Of a stretch of DNA of 64,000 bases, positions 32,654-41,319 are shown piece by piece. Origin of the DNA: Streptomyces sp. TSRI0281 (GTDB taxonomy: Bacteria > Actinomycetota > Actinomycetes > Streptomycetales > Streptomycetaceae); the NCBI RefSeq assembly GCF_001905125.1, contig NZ_LWLE01000035.1, positions 130,749 through 194,748 on the forward strand, written 5' to 3'. The translations under genes and the position numbers were made by a program. The notes below the pieces were generated by a model. The model was not told the DNA's origin, did not search any database, and worked only from the letters and a program-made list of their open reading frames with translations. Position 1 is the stretch's first letter, and each line of letters opens with the position of its first letter.

Positions 32654-33319
32654 CTACTTCTCCTGCTTCTCGTCGACGCCAGGTTCGGCGCCGCCCATGT
32701 TGTCCTTCTCGCCGTCCTGAACGGTCTCGGCGAGTCCTTGCAATGCCGCCCAACGAATGTCGACGGCATCGTGGTGGTGGCCGGGATTCTCGTCCAGCCT
32801 GATTCCGCATTCGGAACACAGGCCGGCGCAGGTCTCCTTGCACACCGGCTGCATGGGCAGTGCGAGCACTACCGCGTCACGCAGCACTGACTCGAGGTCG
32901 AACAAGCCGTCCTCAAGGAAGAACACGTCCTCGTCGTCCTCGGCGTCGTCGACGGGGTCCGCCGCTTTGCTGCGGCCCCGGTCATCGGCGTCAGGGTACG
33001 AGAACATCTCCTGGAAGTCCGCTTCGACCTCTACGGTCAGCGGCTCCAGACACCTTACGCACTCCCCCTCGGCCGACGCACGGGCGGTGCCTGTGACAAG
33101 CACCCCTTCCATGACCGACTCAAGGCGGATGTCCAGCACCACGGATGCGCCTTCCGGCACACCGATGACGCCGTCGATACCCAGATCCTTCGGTGCCTCC
33201 ACCGAGCGGGTCAGCCGCTTGAGGGCACCGGGACGCCGGCCCAACTCGTGCGTATCGAACACGAGGGGGTTTCGGTGGTCGAGGTGGCCGTTCAGGGCTT
33301 TTCCTGCTTTCGCGATCAT
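32654..33319 (-). CDS. DUF177 (YceD) protein, linked to large-subunit rRNA maturation
   Basis: 221 residues from ATG 33319. DUF177 proteins are involved in 23S rRNA accumulation in other organisms and nearly always precede rpmF, as here. Conserved cysteines form a probable metal site: GECVRCLEPL (about 88-97) and CKETCAGLCSECG (about 160-172). The sequence similarity with relatives begins at about LDHRNPLVFDTHEL, roughly ten residues after this ATG, and AGGAAAAG lies before an in-frame CTG there, so the true start may be internal and non-ATG. Confidence 0.85.
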   Translation of the reverse strand: MIAKAGKALNGHLDHRNPLVFDTHELGRRPGALKRLTRSVEAPKDLGIDGVIGVPEGASVVLDIRLESVMEGVLVTGTARASAEGECVRCLEPLTVEVEADFQEMFSYPDADDRGRSKAADPVDDAEDDEDVFFLEDGLFDLESVLRDAVVLALPMQPVCKETCAGLCSECGIRLDENPGHHHDAVDIRWAALQGLAETVQDGEKDNMGGAEPGVDEKQEK

Positions 33320-33462
33320 GTGCGTCGTGCTGCATCGGAGGGGCCGACCCGGTCCGGAGTCGAAACGGGCAGCCGGGATCGCGGATCTACGCGCGACCGA
33401 AGAGCCAGGATACTTGACGTACCGCTCAGCACCCAATCCGGGCCGAAGCCGGAGTCAGGCCC

Positions 33463-33502
33463 CCGGACCGGAGCCCGGACCAGTGTCCGGACCGGAGCCC
33501 GG
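33463..33502. repeat. direct repeat with hairpin downstream of the SepIVA-like gene
   Basis: CCGGACCGGAGCCCGG occurs at 33463-33478 and 33487-33502. Between the copies, CCGGAC-CAGT-GTCCGG (33475-33490) forms a small hairpin 22 bp after the stop at 33512, a possible weak terminator. Confidence 0.55.
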
Positions 33503-33511
33503 GACCGTGCG

Positions 33512-34630
33512 TCAGCGGCCCTGTTCGTAGCGGCGCAGCTGCTCCAGATCGATCATGCTTGTGTCGAAGAGGCTGGTCTCGTCCAGTGCGCTCTCGCCCT
33601 GCGGGGCCGGGGCGGGCGGCTGGGCGGGCTGCTGCGGCCACCCGTAGTCCTGCTGGACCTGCTGGACCTGCTGGGGCTGCTGTAGCTGAGCGGGGTCGTA
33701 GCCCTGCTGCTGATAGGCGGCGTACGGGTCGGGCTGCTGCGGGTAGCCGTAGGCATCCTGCTGGTACGGCTGCTCCTGGTAGCCGTACGCCTGCGCGTAC
33801 TGCGGCTCGGCCTGCGGCTCGGGCCGGTCCTGGGCCGGGAAGTGCGGCTGCTGGGGCTGCTGCGACTGCTGGGGCACCTGCCGCGGTTCCGGGGGGGCGA
33901 GCTCGGCGAGACCGGCCAGATAGTCGGCGTCGCTGGTGTGGCCCTGGCTGCCCGCGGCGTCCTGGGCGGCCATGTGCGCGCCGAGGTCGTCGCTGGCCAC
34001 CCGGCCGTGCAGTTTCTGCCGGCCCCTGCCGACCGCTTCCAGGGTCTTGGCGAGCACCGCCTCGAAGGCACCGAGCTTGGTGTCGACGTACTCGTCGGCC
34101 CGGCGCTGGAGCGTGGCCGGGTCGGCGCTGCGCTCGGGAGCCTCGGCGAAGTCCGGGTCCTGGTAGCCCTGCTCGTCCAGGCCCTGGCCCCGTCCCAACA
34201 GCTTCTCCCGGCCGCGGTCCACGGAGCCGATGGTCTTGGTGAGGACGACCTCGAAGTTGGCGAGCTTGCTGTCGACGTACTCGTCGGCGTCGGCCCGGAC
34301 CTCGTCGGCCTCCCGGCGCGCCTCGGAGAGGATGCGGTCGGCCTCGCCCCGGGACTGCCGGGCGACCTCCGTGTCGGAGACCAGCGAGCCGCGCTGACTG
34401 TGGGCGGACTCGATGATCCGCTCGGCCTCCTGGCGGGCCTGCTCGACCAGCTGCTCACGGTCGCCGATGAGCTCCTGGGCATGGGCCAGCGAGCCGGGCA
34501 GGGCCTGCCGCACCTCTTCGAGCATCGCGAGCAGCTCGGCGCGGTTTACCACGCACGAGGCCGACATGGGCATGGAGCGGGCGTTCCCGACCGCTTCGAC
34601 GATCTCGTCGAGCTTCTTCTGCACGTCCAC
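33512..34630 (-). CDS. sepIVA: SepIVA-like DivIVA-family cell division/growth protein
   Basis: 372 residues from GTG 34630. The N-terminal 210 residues are coiled coil (NRAELLAMLEEVRQALPG, then REQLVEQARQEAERIIESAH), with two similar RADEYVDSKLANFEV / RADEYVDTKLGAFEA segments, an internal duplication. The C-terminal 150 residues are a Gln/Pro/Tyr-rich disordered tail (GYQEQPYQQD, YPQQPDPYA) ending in a helix DLEQLRRYEQG. The coiled-coil part and the neighbours (DUF177, rpmF, rnc, smc) match the mycobacterial SepIVA locus, whose product is essential for septation and polar growth. The streptomycete function is inferred. Confidence 0.82.
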   Translation of the reverse strand: MDVQKKLDEIVEAVGNARSMPMSASCVVNRAELLAMLEEVRQALPGSLAHAQELIGDREQLVEQARQEAERIIESAHSQRGSLVSDTEVARQSRGEADRILSEARREADEVRADADEYVDSKLANFEVVLTKTIGSVDRGREKLLGRGQGLDEQGYQDPDFAEAPERSADPATLQRRADEYVDTKLGAFEAVLAKTLEAVGRGRQKLHGRVASDDLGAHMAAQDAAGSQGHTSDADYLAGLAELAPPEPRQVPQQSQQPQQPHFPAQDRPEPQAEPQYAQAYGYQEQPYQQDAYGYPQQPDPYAAYQQQGYDPAQLQQPQQVQQVQQDYGWPQQPAQPPAPAPQGESALDETSLFDTSMIDLEQLRRYEQGR

Positions 34631-34727
34631 CGTGTGCTCGCCACTCTCTGCTGCTGTTGGAGCCGGACGGGACGACTGTAAGGCCAGTCGGCTCCCGCCC
34701 GACACCTGGTGACGGTCCGTCAGTCGC

Positions 34728-35207
34728 TCACTGCTCGCCGAGGCGCACTATGAGGGCGTCGTGGACCACCGGCGGCAGCAGGTGGGTGACGTCGCCGCCC
34801 CAGGTCGCGACCTCCTTGACCAGGGATGACGACAGGAAGCTGTACGTGGGGTTGGTCGGCACGAAGAGCGTTTCGACACCGGAGAGGCCGTTGTTCATCT
34901 GGGCCATCTGAAGCTCGTAGTCGAAGTCGCTCACGGCCCGCAGGCCCTTCACGATCGCCGGGATCTCGCGCTGCTTGCAGAAGTCGACCAGCAGGCCGTG
35001 GAAGGACTCGACCTCGACGTTACCGAAGTCGGCGGTGACCTGACGGATCAGTTCGATCCGCTCGTCCACCGTGAAGAGGCCCTTCTTGGACTGGTTGATC
35101 ATCACCGCGACGTGCACGACGTCGTACAGCTTCGAGGCTCGGCCAATGATGTCGAGATGTCCGTTGGTGATGGGGTCGAAGGACCCCGGACAGACGGCGC
35201 GGCGCAC
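34728..35207 (-). CDS. coaD: phosphopantetheine adenylyltransferase
   Basis: 159 residues from GTG 35207 (GAGGGA upstream), the usual family length; an ATG at 35237 overlapping the rsmD stop (ATGA) is an alternative giving 169 residues. It transfers AMP from ATP to 4'-phosphopantetheine in CoA synthesis. The nucleotidyltransferase signature CPGSFDPITNGHLDI (TxGH motif) is at about 6-20, and NPTYSFLSSSLVKEVA is the C-terminal active-site helix. It follows rsmD closely, as in many bacteria. Confidence 0.96.
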   Translation of the reverse strand: MRRAVCPGSFDPITNGHLDIIGRASKLYDVVHVAVMINQSKKGLFTVDERIELIRQVTADFGNVEVESFHGLLVDFCKQREIPAIVKGLRAVSDFDYELQMAQMNNGLSGVETLFVPTNPTYSFLSSSLVKEVATWGGDVTHLLPPVVHDALIVRLGEQ

Positions 35208-35233
35208 CCTGATTCCCTCGCTCTCCGGTCCGG

Positions 35234-35818
35234 TCATCGTGCGTCTTCGCACATAGAGGCGGCGCGACCGTACCAAAGCGTTCCCTCGCCGTAGCGGCGG
35301 GCCCGCAGGGGCTCGAATCCTTCGGGCCAGCCGAATTCTCCGCCTCTGGTGCTGCGTTCCACGGTGACGAGTGCATCGCCCGTGAGCCAGCCCTGAGCAC
35401 GGAGTGTGAGCAGGATCTCGCCAAGATCGCCATCGGTGACGGCGTACGGGGGATCCAGGAAGACGACGTCGTAGGGGTCCGCGGGCGCCGGTCCTGTCAC
35501 GATCTGTTCGGCTTTGCCGGTACGGACCTCGGCGCCTGGCAGGCCCAGCGTGCGGACGTTGTCCCGAACGGTGCGGACGGCCTTGGCGTCGGCTTCGACG
35601 AGCAGCGCGTGGACGGCGCCGCGGGAGAGCGCTTCGAGCCCGACGGCGCCGGACCCGGCGTACAGGTCGGCGATGCGGATGCCTTCGAGGGTGCCGAGGA
35701 GCGCTTCCCACGTGGAGAACAGGCCCTCACGCGCGCGGTCGGAGGTGGGGCGGGTGCCGGTGCCGGGCGGGACGGCCAGGCGGCGTCCGCCGGCCGAGCC
35801 GGCGATCACGCGGGTCAT
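35234..35818 (-). CDS. rsmD: 16S rRNA (guanine966-N2)-methyltransferase RsmD
   Basis: 194 residues from ATG 35818. RsmD features: N-terminal RVIAGSAGGRRLAVPPG and RPTSDRAREGLFSTW, SAM-binding DLYAGSGAVGLEALSRG (about 50-66) and catalytic motif DPPY (FLDPPYA, about 125). It methylates the 2-amino group of G966 in 16S rRNA. The stop overlaps the alternative coaD ATG. Confidence 0.95.
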   Translation of the reverse strand: MTRVIAGSAGGRRLAVPPGTGTRPTSDRAREGLFSTWEALLGTLEGIRIADLYAGSGAVGLEALSRGAVHALLVEADAKAVRTVRDNVRTLGLPGAEVRTGKAEQIVTGPAPADPYDVVFLDPPYAVTDGDLGEILLTLRAQGWLTGDALVTVERSTRGGEFGWPEGFEPLRARRYGEGTLWYGRAASMCEDAR

Positions 35819-35947
35819 GGGTGTCTGGTCCTCGGGTCGCGGGGCGGCACACAGGGCGTGCGTGTGCCGTGCTCCCACGATATGGCGTCGGGCCCGCCCC
35901 GGCCTTCGCGCCTCCTCCCCGGTCCGTCCGCCGCCCGCGCGGCCCCG

Positions 35948-38167
35948 TCATCCCTTGTCCAGGTATTCCTCGCGCTCCTTGTCCAGCAGCGCGTCCAGCA
36001 CGATGCGCAGGTCAGGCAGGTGCTCCAGCTCCGGGTCGGCGGCGACGACCGCCACGGCCTCCTCGCGGGCGGCGACGATGACCTCCTCGTCGTCGATGAC
36101 GGTGAGCATCCGCAGGGAGGAGCGGACGCCGGACTGCGCCTGGCCGAGGACGTCGCCCTCACGGCGCTGTTCCAGGTCGATCCGGGAGAGCTCGAAGCCG
36201 TCGAGGGTGGCGGCCACGGCGGCGAGCCTGGCCCGTGCGGGACTGGCCTCATGGGCCTCGCTGACCAGCAGGCAGAGCCCGGGGGCCGAGCCCCGGCCGA
36301 CGCGTCCGCGCAACTGGTGCAGCTGGGATACGCCGAACCGGTCGGCGTCCATGATCACCATGGCCGTGGCGTTGGGGACGTTGACCCCGACCTCGATGAC
36401 GGTCGTGGCGACCAGCACATCGACCTGGCCCGCGGCGAAGCGGCGCATGACGTCGTCCTTGTCGTCGGGGTGCATCCTGCCGTGCAGCACCTCGATCCGC
36501 AGTCCGGCCAGCGCGCCCCCGCGCAGCTCCTCGGTGATCTCCAGCACGGCCAGCGGCGGCCGCTTCTCCCCGTCGCCCTCGGCAGCCTTCTCCTTGGCCT
36601 TCCTCCCCTTCTTCTTCTCGGCCGCCTCGTCGGCGTCGTCGCCGATGCGGGGGCAGACGACGTACGCCTGGTGGCCGTTCTCGACCTCCTCGCGGACCCG
36701 TTCCCAGGCACGGCTGAGGAAGTGGGGCTTGTCCTTGGAGGGGACGACATGGGTGGCGATCGGTGAGCGTCCGGCCGGGAGCTGGTCCAGTACGGAGGTC
36801 TCCAGGTCACCGAAGACGGTCATCGCGACCGTACGGGGGATGGGGGTGGCGGTCATGACGAGCAGGTGGGGCGGCTGTTTGCCCTTGGAGCGCAGGGCGT
36901 CGCGCTGTTCCACGCCGAAGCGGTGCTGCTCGTCGACGACGACCAGGCCCAGGTCGTGGAACTGCACCTTGTCCTCGATCAGCGCGTGTGTGCCGATCAC
37001 GATCCCGGCCTCGCCGGTGACCAGGTCGAGCAGCGCCTGCCGCCGGGCCGGGACGCCCATGGAGCCGGTGAGCAGAACGACCTTGGTGCCCCGGTCGGAG
37101 CCGCCGAGCATGCCCCCCTCGGCCAGCTCGCCCATCATCTCGGTGATGGACCGGTGGTGCTGCTGGGCGAGGACCTCGGTGGGCGCGAGCATGGCGGCCT
37201 GCCCGCCCGCGTCGACGACGGTCAGCATGGCGCGCAGGGCGACCATGGTCTTGCCGCTGCCGACCTCGCCCTGGAGGAGGCGGTGCATCGGGTGCTCGGT
37301 CGCCAGGTCGCCGAAGATCTCCCCGGTGACCTTCTGCTGGCCTTCGGTGAGGGTGAAGGGCAGCTTGGCGTCGAAGGCGTCGAGCAGCCCGCCCGGTACG
37401 GATTTCCTTGCCACCGCCGGGAGTTGGGTGTCGGCGTACCGTCTGCGGGCGAGCGCGACCTGGAGGACGAACGCCTCGTCCCACTTCAGCCGCTCCTTGG
37501 CGTCCGCGATGTCCGCCCTGGTCTGCGGGCGGTGGACCTTGAGCAGCGCCTCGGGCAGCGGGGTGAAGCCGCGCCCCTCGCGCAGCGACTCGGGCAGCGG
37601 GTCGACGGCGTCCCGCGCGCTGGGCAGCACGGCGTCCACGGCCTTGGCGATCCGCCAGGAGTCGAGCTGCTTGCAGGCCGGGTAGATGGGCAGCAGCCGC
37701 CCGGCGAAGGCGTCCACCGCCTCCGTGGCCTCGTCCGCGTCCGCGACGTCCAGCAGCTGGTACGTGGGGTGGGCGAGCTGCATCCTGCGGTTGAAGAGGG
37801 AGACCTTGCCCGCGAACATCGCCCGGCGGCCGGGCACGAGTTCCTTGTGCGGCTTGTGGACGCCATGGCCGAAGAAGACCAGCTGGAGGCGGCCGCTGCC
37901 GTCGGTGAGGGTTACTTCGAGGCGCTTGCCCCGGCCGTTGTTGAACGCCATGATCCGGGCGTCGGCGACCTGCGCGACGACCGTCACATGCTCATCGAGC
38001 GGGAGGTCGGCCAGCGCCGTGAGCTGACCGCGCTCCTCGTACCGCCGCGGGTAGTGGTGCAGCAGATCACCGACCGTGTGCAGGTCGAGGTGTTCGGCCA
38101 TCACCTTCGCGGTGGCTCCGCCGAGCAGCTTCTTGAGGGGTTCATCGAACGCAGACACGCGTTCCAT
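35948..38167 (-). CDS. recG: ATP-dependent DNA helicase RecG
   Basis: 739 residues from ATG 38167. It remodels stalled forks and Holliday junctions. An N-terminal wedge/OB domain (LHHYPRRYEERG, then VTVVAQVADARIM) is followed by helicase motifs I GEVGSGKTMVA, II VVDEQHRFG, III MTATPIPRT and VI QLRGRVGRG. An Ala/Lys/Glu insertion (about 530-560, KKKGRKAKEKAAEGDGEK) interrupts the second helicase lobe, a common actinobacterial feature. It is 51 bp downstream of the DAK gene on the same strand. Confidence 0.95.
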   Translation of the reverse strand: MERVSAFDEPLKKLLGGATAKVMAEHLDLHTVGDLLHHYPRRYEERGQLTALADLPLDEHVTVVAQVADARIMAFNNGRGKRLEVTLTDGSGRLQLVFFGHGVHKPHKELVPGRRAMFAGKVSLFNRRMQLAHPTYQLLDVADADEATEAVDAFAGRLLPIYPACKQLDSWRIAKAVDAVLPSARDAVDPLPESLREGRGFTPLPEALLKVHRPQTRADIADAKERLKWDEAFVLQVALARRRYADTQLPAVARKSVPGGLLDAFDAKLPFTLTEGQQKVTGEIFGDLATEHPMHRLLQGEVGSGKTMVALRAMLTVVDAGGQAAMLAPTEVLAQQHHRSITEMMGELAEGGMLGGSDRGTKVVLLTGSMGVPARRQALLDLVTGEAGIVIGTHALIEDKVQFHDLGLVVVDEQHRFGVEQRDALRSKGKQPPHLLVMTATPIPRTVAMTVFGDLETSVLDQLPAGRSPIATHVVPSKDKPHFLSRAWERVREEVENGHQAYVVCPRIGDDADEAAEKKKGRKAKEKAAEGDGEKRPPLAVLEITEELRGGALAGLRIEVLHGRMHPDDKDDVMRRFAAGQVDVLVATTVIEVGVNVPNATAMVIMDADRFGVSQLHQLRGRVGRGSAPGLCLLVSEAHEASPARARLAAVAATLDGFELSRIDLEQRREGDVLGQAQSGVRSSLRMLTVIDDEEVIVAAREEAVAVVAADPELEHLPDLRIVLDALLDKEREEYLDKG

Positions 38168-38218
38168 TGCACACCACGCCACTGACAAATGTCCGCCGGG
38201 CGCCACGACACGGGTCGG

Positions 38219-39901
38219 CTACTCCACGCCGATCAGCATCGGTGCCGCCTGGCGCCCGCCCCGGTAGACCACGGTGTCCACGGCCAGATACCCCTCGCGT
38301 ACATGCTCCGCGAGCGCCTCCGCCAGGGCGTCCGGCACATCCTCGCCGAGGACCAGGGTGACCAGTTCGCCGCCCGCCGCCAGCATCCGGTCCAGTACGG
38401 TGCGGGCCGTCGTGGGCACGTCGGTGCCGATGACGGCGACGTCCCCGTCGATCAGGCCGAGGATGTCACCGGCCTGGCAGATGCCGGCCATGGTCCACGA
38501 CTGCCGTTCGGCGACGGCCAGTTCGGCGTACCGGGTCGCCCCCGCCGCCGCCGTCATCGCGACCACGTCCTCGTCGAAGCTGCGGTCCGCCTCGTGGACG
38601 GCGAGCGCGGCGATGCCCTGGACCGCCGCCCGGGTGGGAATCAGGGCGACCCGGACGCCCTCGGTCCTGGCCTGCTCGGCGGCGGCTCCCGCGGTGTGCC
38701 GCAGCCCCGCGTCGTTGGGCAGGAGGACCACCTCGCGGGCGTGGGCACGGCGGATCGCGTCGACCAGTTCGCCACTGGCGGGCGGTTCGCCGGGGCGCGC
38801 GAGGACGGTGGTCGCGCCGGCCTCCGCGCACAGTCCCGCCAGCCCGTCGCCGGGTACCACGACGACAACGGCACGCTGGGCGGGCTCCGTGTGGGGGCGG
38901 ACGTCGAGGGTGCCGTCGGAGGCGAAGTGGGTGATCCGGATCCGGTACGGCCGTCCGGCCTCGACCCCGGCCTCCACCGCGGCCCCCGCGTCGTCGACAT
39001 GGACGTGCACGTTCCACAGCCCGTCGCCGCCCACGACGACCAGGGAGTCCCCGAGTGCGTCCAGCCGGGTCCGCAGCCGGTCGACCGCCTCGTCGTCGGC
39101 CTCCAGCAGATAGATCACCTCGAAGGCGGGGCCGTTCCCCGGACCGTCGGCCGCGCAGTCGTCCGGACCACCGCGCGGATCGCTGTCAGGGCCGCAGCTC
39201 GCCTCGCCGTCCGGGCCGCCCGCCGCCGGCAGCACCGCGGGGACCCTCCAGGAGTGACGTACCGGCGCCTGGCCGGACACCGTCTCCAGCAGCGCGCCGA
39301 GCACGGCGACGAGCCCCCGCCCGCCCGCGTCCACGACGCCCGCCCGGCCGAGGACGGCGAGCTGGCCGGGGGTCGCCTCCAGCGCCGCCCGCGCGCCGTC
39401 GTACGCCGCCTCCACCACCGCGACGAGACCCGGACCCGCGTCCCGTGCGGCTTCGGCGGCCACGGTGGCCACGGTCAGCACCGTGCCCTCGACGGGGTGG
39501 GCGACGGCCTGCCGGGCGGCCGAAGCGGCCCGGGCGAGGGCTTCGCGCAGCCGGTCGGCGTCACCGCCGTCGGCCAGCACCCCCGCCATACCGCGCAGGA
39601 GCTGGGCCAGGATGGTGCCGGAGTTCCCCCGGGCACCGATCAGCGCTCCGTGCGCCATGGCCCGTACGGCGTCGGCGGCGGCGGGCACGGTCGAGCCGGT
39701 CTCATGGGCGGCGAAGACCGCTTCGACGGCGGCTGTCGCGGATTCCACGGTCAGATAGAGATTGGTGCCGGTGTCACCGTCAGCGACGGGATACACATTG
39801 ATCGCGTCGATCTCCGCGCGTTCCCGGCCGAGGGCCTCCAGGGCCAGTGAGCACCAGGTGCGCACCGCGACGGCGTCCAGATCGTCGGGGAGCTGCGGCA
39901 C
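38219..39901 (-). CDS. DAK domain protein, FakA/YloV-like kinase
   Basis: 560 residues from GTG 39901 (GGAGGACC upstream). The N-terminal DhaL-like domain shows the nucleotide/metal-binding NVYPVADGDTGTNLYLTV (about 35-52) and GARGNSGTILAQLLRG (about 94-109). A middle domain and a C-terminal FakB-interaction/DegV-like region complete the layout known from fatty acid kinase FakA, which phosphorylates fatty acids held by FakB proteins. An acidic/Gly-Pro insertion at about 225-255 (GGPDGEASCGPDSDPRG) is extra. No fakB is in this window. Located between recG and rpmB as in other actinobacteria. Confidence 0.88.
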   Translation of the reverse strand: MPQLPDDLDAVAVRTWCSLALEALGRERAEIDAINVYPVADGDTGTNLYLTVESATAAVEAVFAAHETGSTVPAAADAVRAMAHGALIGARGNSGTILAQLLRGMAGVLADGGDADRLREALARAASAARQAVAHPVEGTVLTVATVAAEAARDAGPGLVAVVEAAYDGARAALEATPGQLAVLGRAGVVDAGGRGLVAVLGALLETVSGQAPVRHSWRVPAVLPAAGGPDGEASCGPDSDPRGGPDDCAADGPGNGPAFEVIYLLEADDEAVDRLRTRLDALGDSLVVVGGDGLWNVHVHVDDAGAAVEAGVEAGRPYRIRITHFASDGTLDVRPHTEPAQRAVVVVVPGDGLAGLCAEAGATTVLARPGEPPASGELVDAIRRAHAREVVLLPNDAGLRHTAGAAAEQARTEGVRVALIPTRAAVQGIAALAVHEADRSFDEDVVAMTAAAGATRYAELAVAERQSWTMAGICQAGDILGLIDGDVAVIGTDVPTTARTVLDRMLAAGGELVTLVLGEDVPDALAEALAEHVREGYLAVDTVVYRGGRQAAPMLIGVE

Positions 39902-40157
39902 CGATGGTCCTCCTTGAAGCGGCCGTGGCAGCGGACTGCACCGCAGGGTAGCCCGCCTGTGGTGGGTCCGGCCGGAACAGGGGGCGGGCGGACGGCGGGC
40001 GCAGTCATGGTAGTTTCGTATCTCCGGAGCAGCCGTTGTATGCTGCTTCGGTTGCCCGATGAGAGTCGGGCCATACCTCCGGTACCGCCACTTCAGTCAA
40101 ATGAATCCGGCGCGCCGGAATTCACTGTAAGTGCACCTGAAGTCTTTGGAGTGACCC

Positions 40158-40343
40158 GTGGCTGCCAACTGCGACGTCTGCGGCAAGGGGCCGGGCTTCG
40201 GCAACAACATTTCGCACTCGCACCGCCGTACGTCTCGTCGCTGGAATCCCAACATCCAGCGCGTGCGTGCCGTGGTCGGTCGGACGCCGAAGCGGCTCAA
40301 CGTCTGCACCTCGTGCATCAAGGCCGGCAAGGTCGCGCGCTGA
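40158..40343 (+). CDS. rpmB: 50S ribosomal protein L28
   Basis: 61 residues from GTG 40158 (GGAGTG upstream). Two Cys pairs (CDVCGKG near the N-terminus and CTSCIKAGK near the C-terminus) mark the zinc-binding form. SHSHRRTSRRWNPN is the L28 core. It is divergent from the DAK gene across 256 bp, which must hold its promoter (a TATGCT at 40039-40044 is a possible -10). Confidence 0.97.
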   Translation: MAANCDVCGKGPGFGNNISHSHRRTSRRWNPNIQRVRAVVGRTPKRLNVCTSCIKAGKVAR

Positions 40344-40376
40344 CGTCCCCGTCGTAGCGCAGCCTTCCGGTTGCCC

Positions 40377-40410
40377 AAAAAGCCGGTCCACCTCGGTGGA
40401 CCGGCTTTTT
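40377..40410 (+). terminator. rpmB terminator
   Basis: AAAAGCCGGTCCAC pairs with GTGGACCGGCTTTT around a CTCG loop, ending in a T run. It is one of the few U-tailed classical terminators in the window and lies 34 bp after rpmB. Confidence 0.92.
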
Positions 40411-40502
40411 GCATGTCCGCACGGCGGCGGACGGCGGACATGCCGGCAGCGCTGACCGGCTGCCGTCCGCCGCGGACCTCCCCTGCCGGTACCGCGGACC
40501 GG

Positions 40503-41309
40503 TCAGCCCTTCCGGGTCCGCCAGCCGTGGTCGACGGGTCCGATGCCGCCGCCGAGCGGGAATCCGGCCTCGATCGCCCCGGTGACGTAGGCCTTCGCGC
40601 CCCGCACGGCCGTGGGCACGTCCTGGCCGAGCGCGAGGCCGGAGGCGATGGCCGAGGCGAGGGTGCAGCCGGTGCCGTGGGTGTGCCGGTTGTCGTGCCG
40701 GGGTGCGCGCAGCCAGTGCTCCTCGCTGCCGTCGGTCAGCAGGTCCACGGCGTCGCCCGGCAGATGACCGCCCTTGATGACGACCCAGCGCGGCCCGTAC
40801 GCCAGGATTCCGGCGGCGGCCCGGCGCAGGTCCGCCTCGCCGGTGACGGTGACGCCGGTGAGCTGTGCCACTTCGTCGAGGTTCGGGGTGGCCACCGTGG
40901 CGACGGGCAGCAGCTTCGTCCGTACGGAATCGAGCGCTTCGGCGGCGAGCAGCGCGTCCCCGTGCTTGGAGACGCCCACCGGGTCGACGACGACGGGTGC
41001 GTCGGTCCCCGCGAGGAGTGCGGCGACGGTCTCGACCAGGGCGGCCGACGAGAGCATGCCCGTCTTCACCGCCTGGACGCCGATGTCGTCGACGACGCTG
41101 CGGTACTGGGCGGTGACGGCTTCCACCGGAAGCTCCCAGGCGCCCTGGACGCCGCGGGAGTTCTGGGCGGTGACGGCGGTCAGCACGCTCATGCCGTGCA
41201 CACCGAGGGCCAGCATCGTCTTCAGGTCGGCCTGCATGCCCGCACCGCCGCCGGAGTCGGATCCGGCGACGGTGAGGACACGCGGTGGTACGGCGGTACG
41301 TATCGGCAT
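40503..41309 (-). CDS. thiD: hydroxymethylpyrimidine/phosphomethylpyrimidine kinase
   Basis: 268 residues from ATG 41309 (a TTG three codons upstream is possible). It phosphorylates HMP and HMP-P for thiamine synthesis. Ribokinase-fold motifs: VLTVAGSDSGGGAGMQADLKT at the N-terminus, VVDPVGVSKHGD in the middle, and the anion-hole/catalytic HGTGCTLASAIASGLA near residue 210. It is 10 bp after thiL, so the two thiamine kinases form an operon. Confidence 0.96.
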   Translation of the reverse strand: MPIRTAVPPRVLTVAGSDSGGGAGMQADLKTMLALGVHGMSVLTAVTAQNSRGVQGAWELPVEAVTAQYRSVVDDIGVQAVKTGMLSSAALVETVAALLAGTDAPVVVDPVGVSKHGDALLAAEALDSVRTKLLPVATVATPNLDEVAQLTGVTVTGEADLRRAAAGILAYGPRWVVIKGGHLPGDAVDLLTDGSEEHWLRAPRHDNRHTHGTGCTLASAIASGLALGQDVPTAVRGAKAYVTGAIEAGFPLGGGIGPVDHGWRTRKG

Positions 41310-41319
41310 ACGCGGCAAT

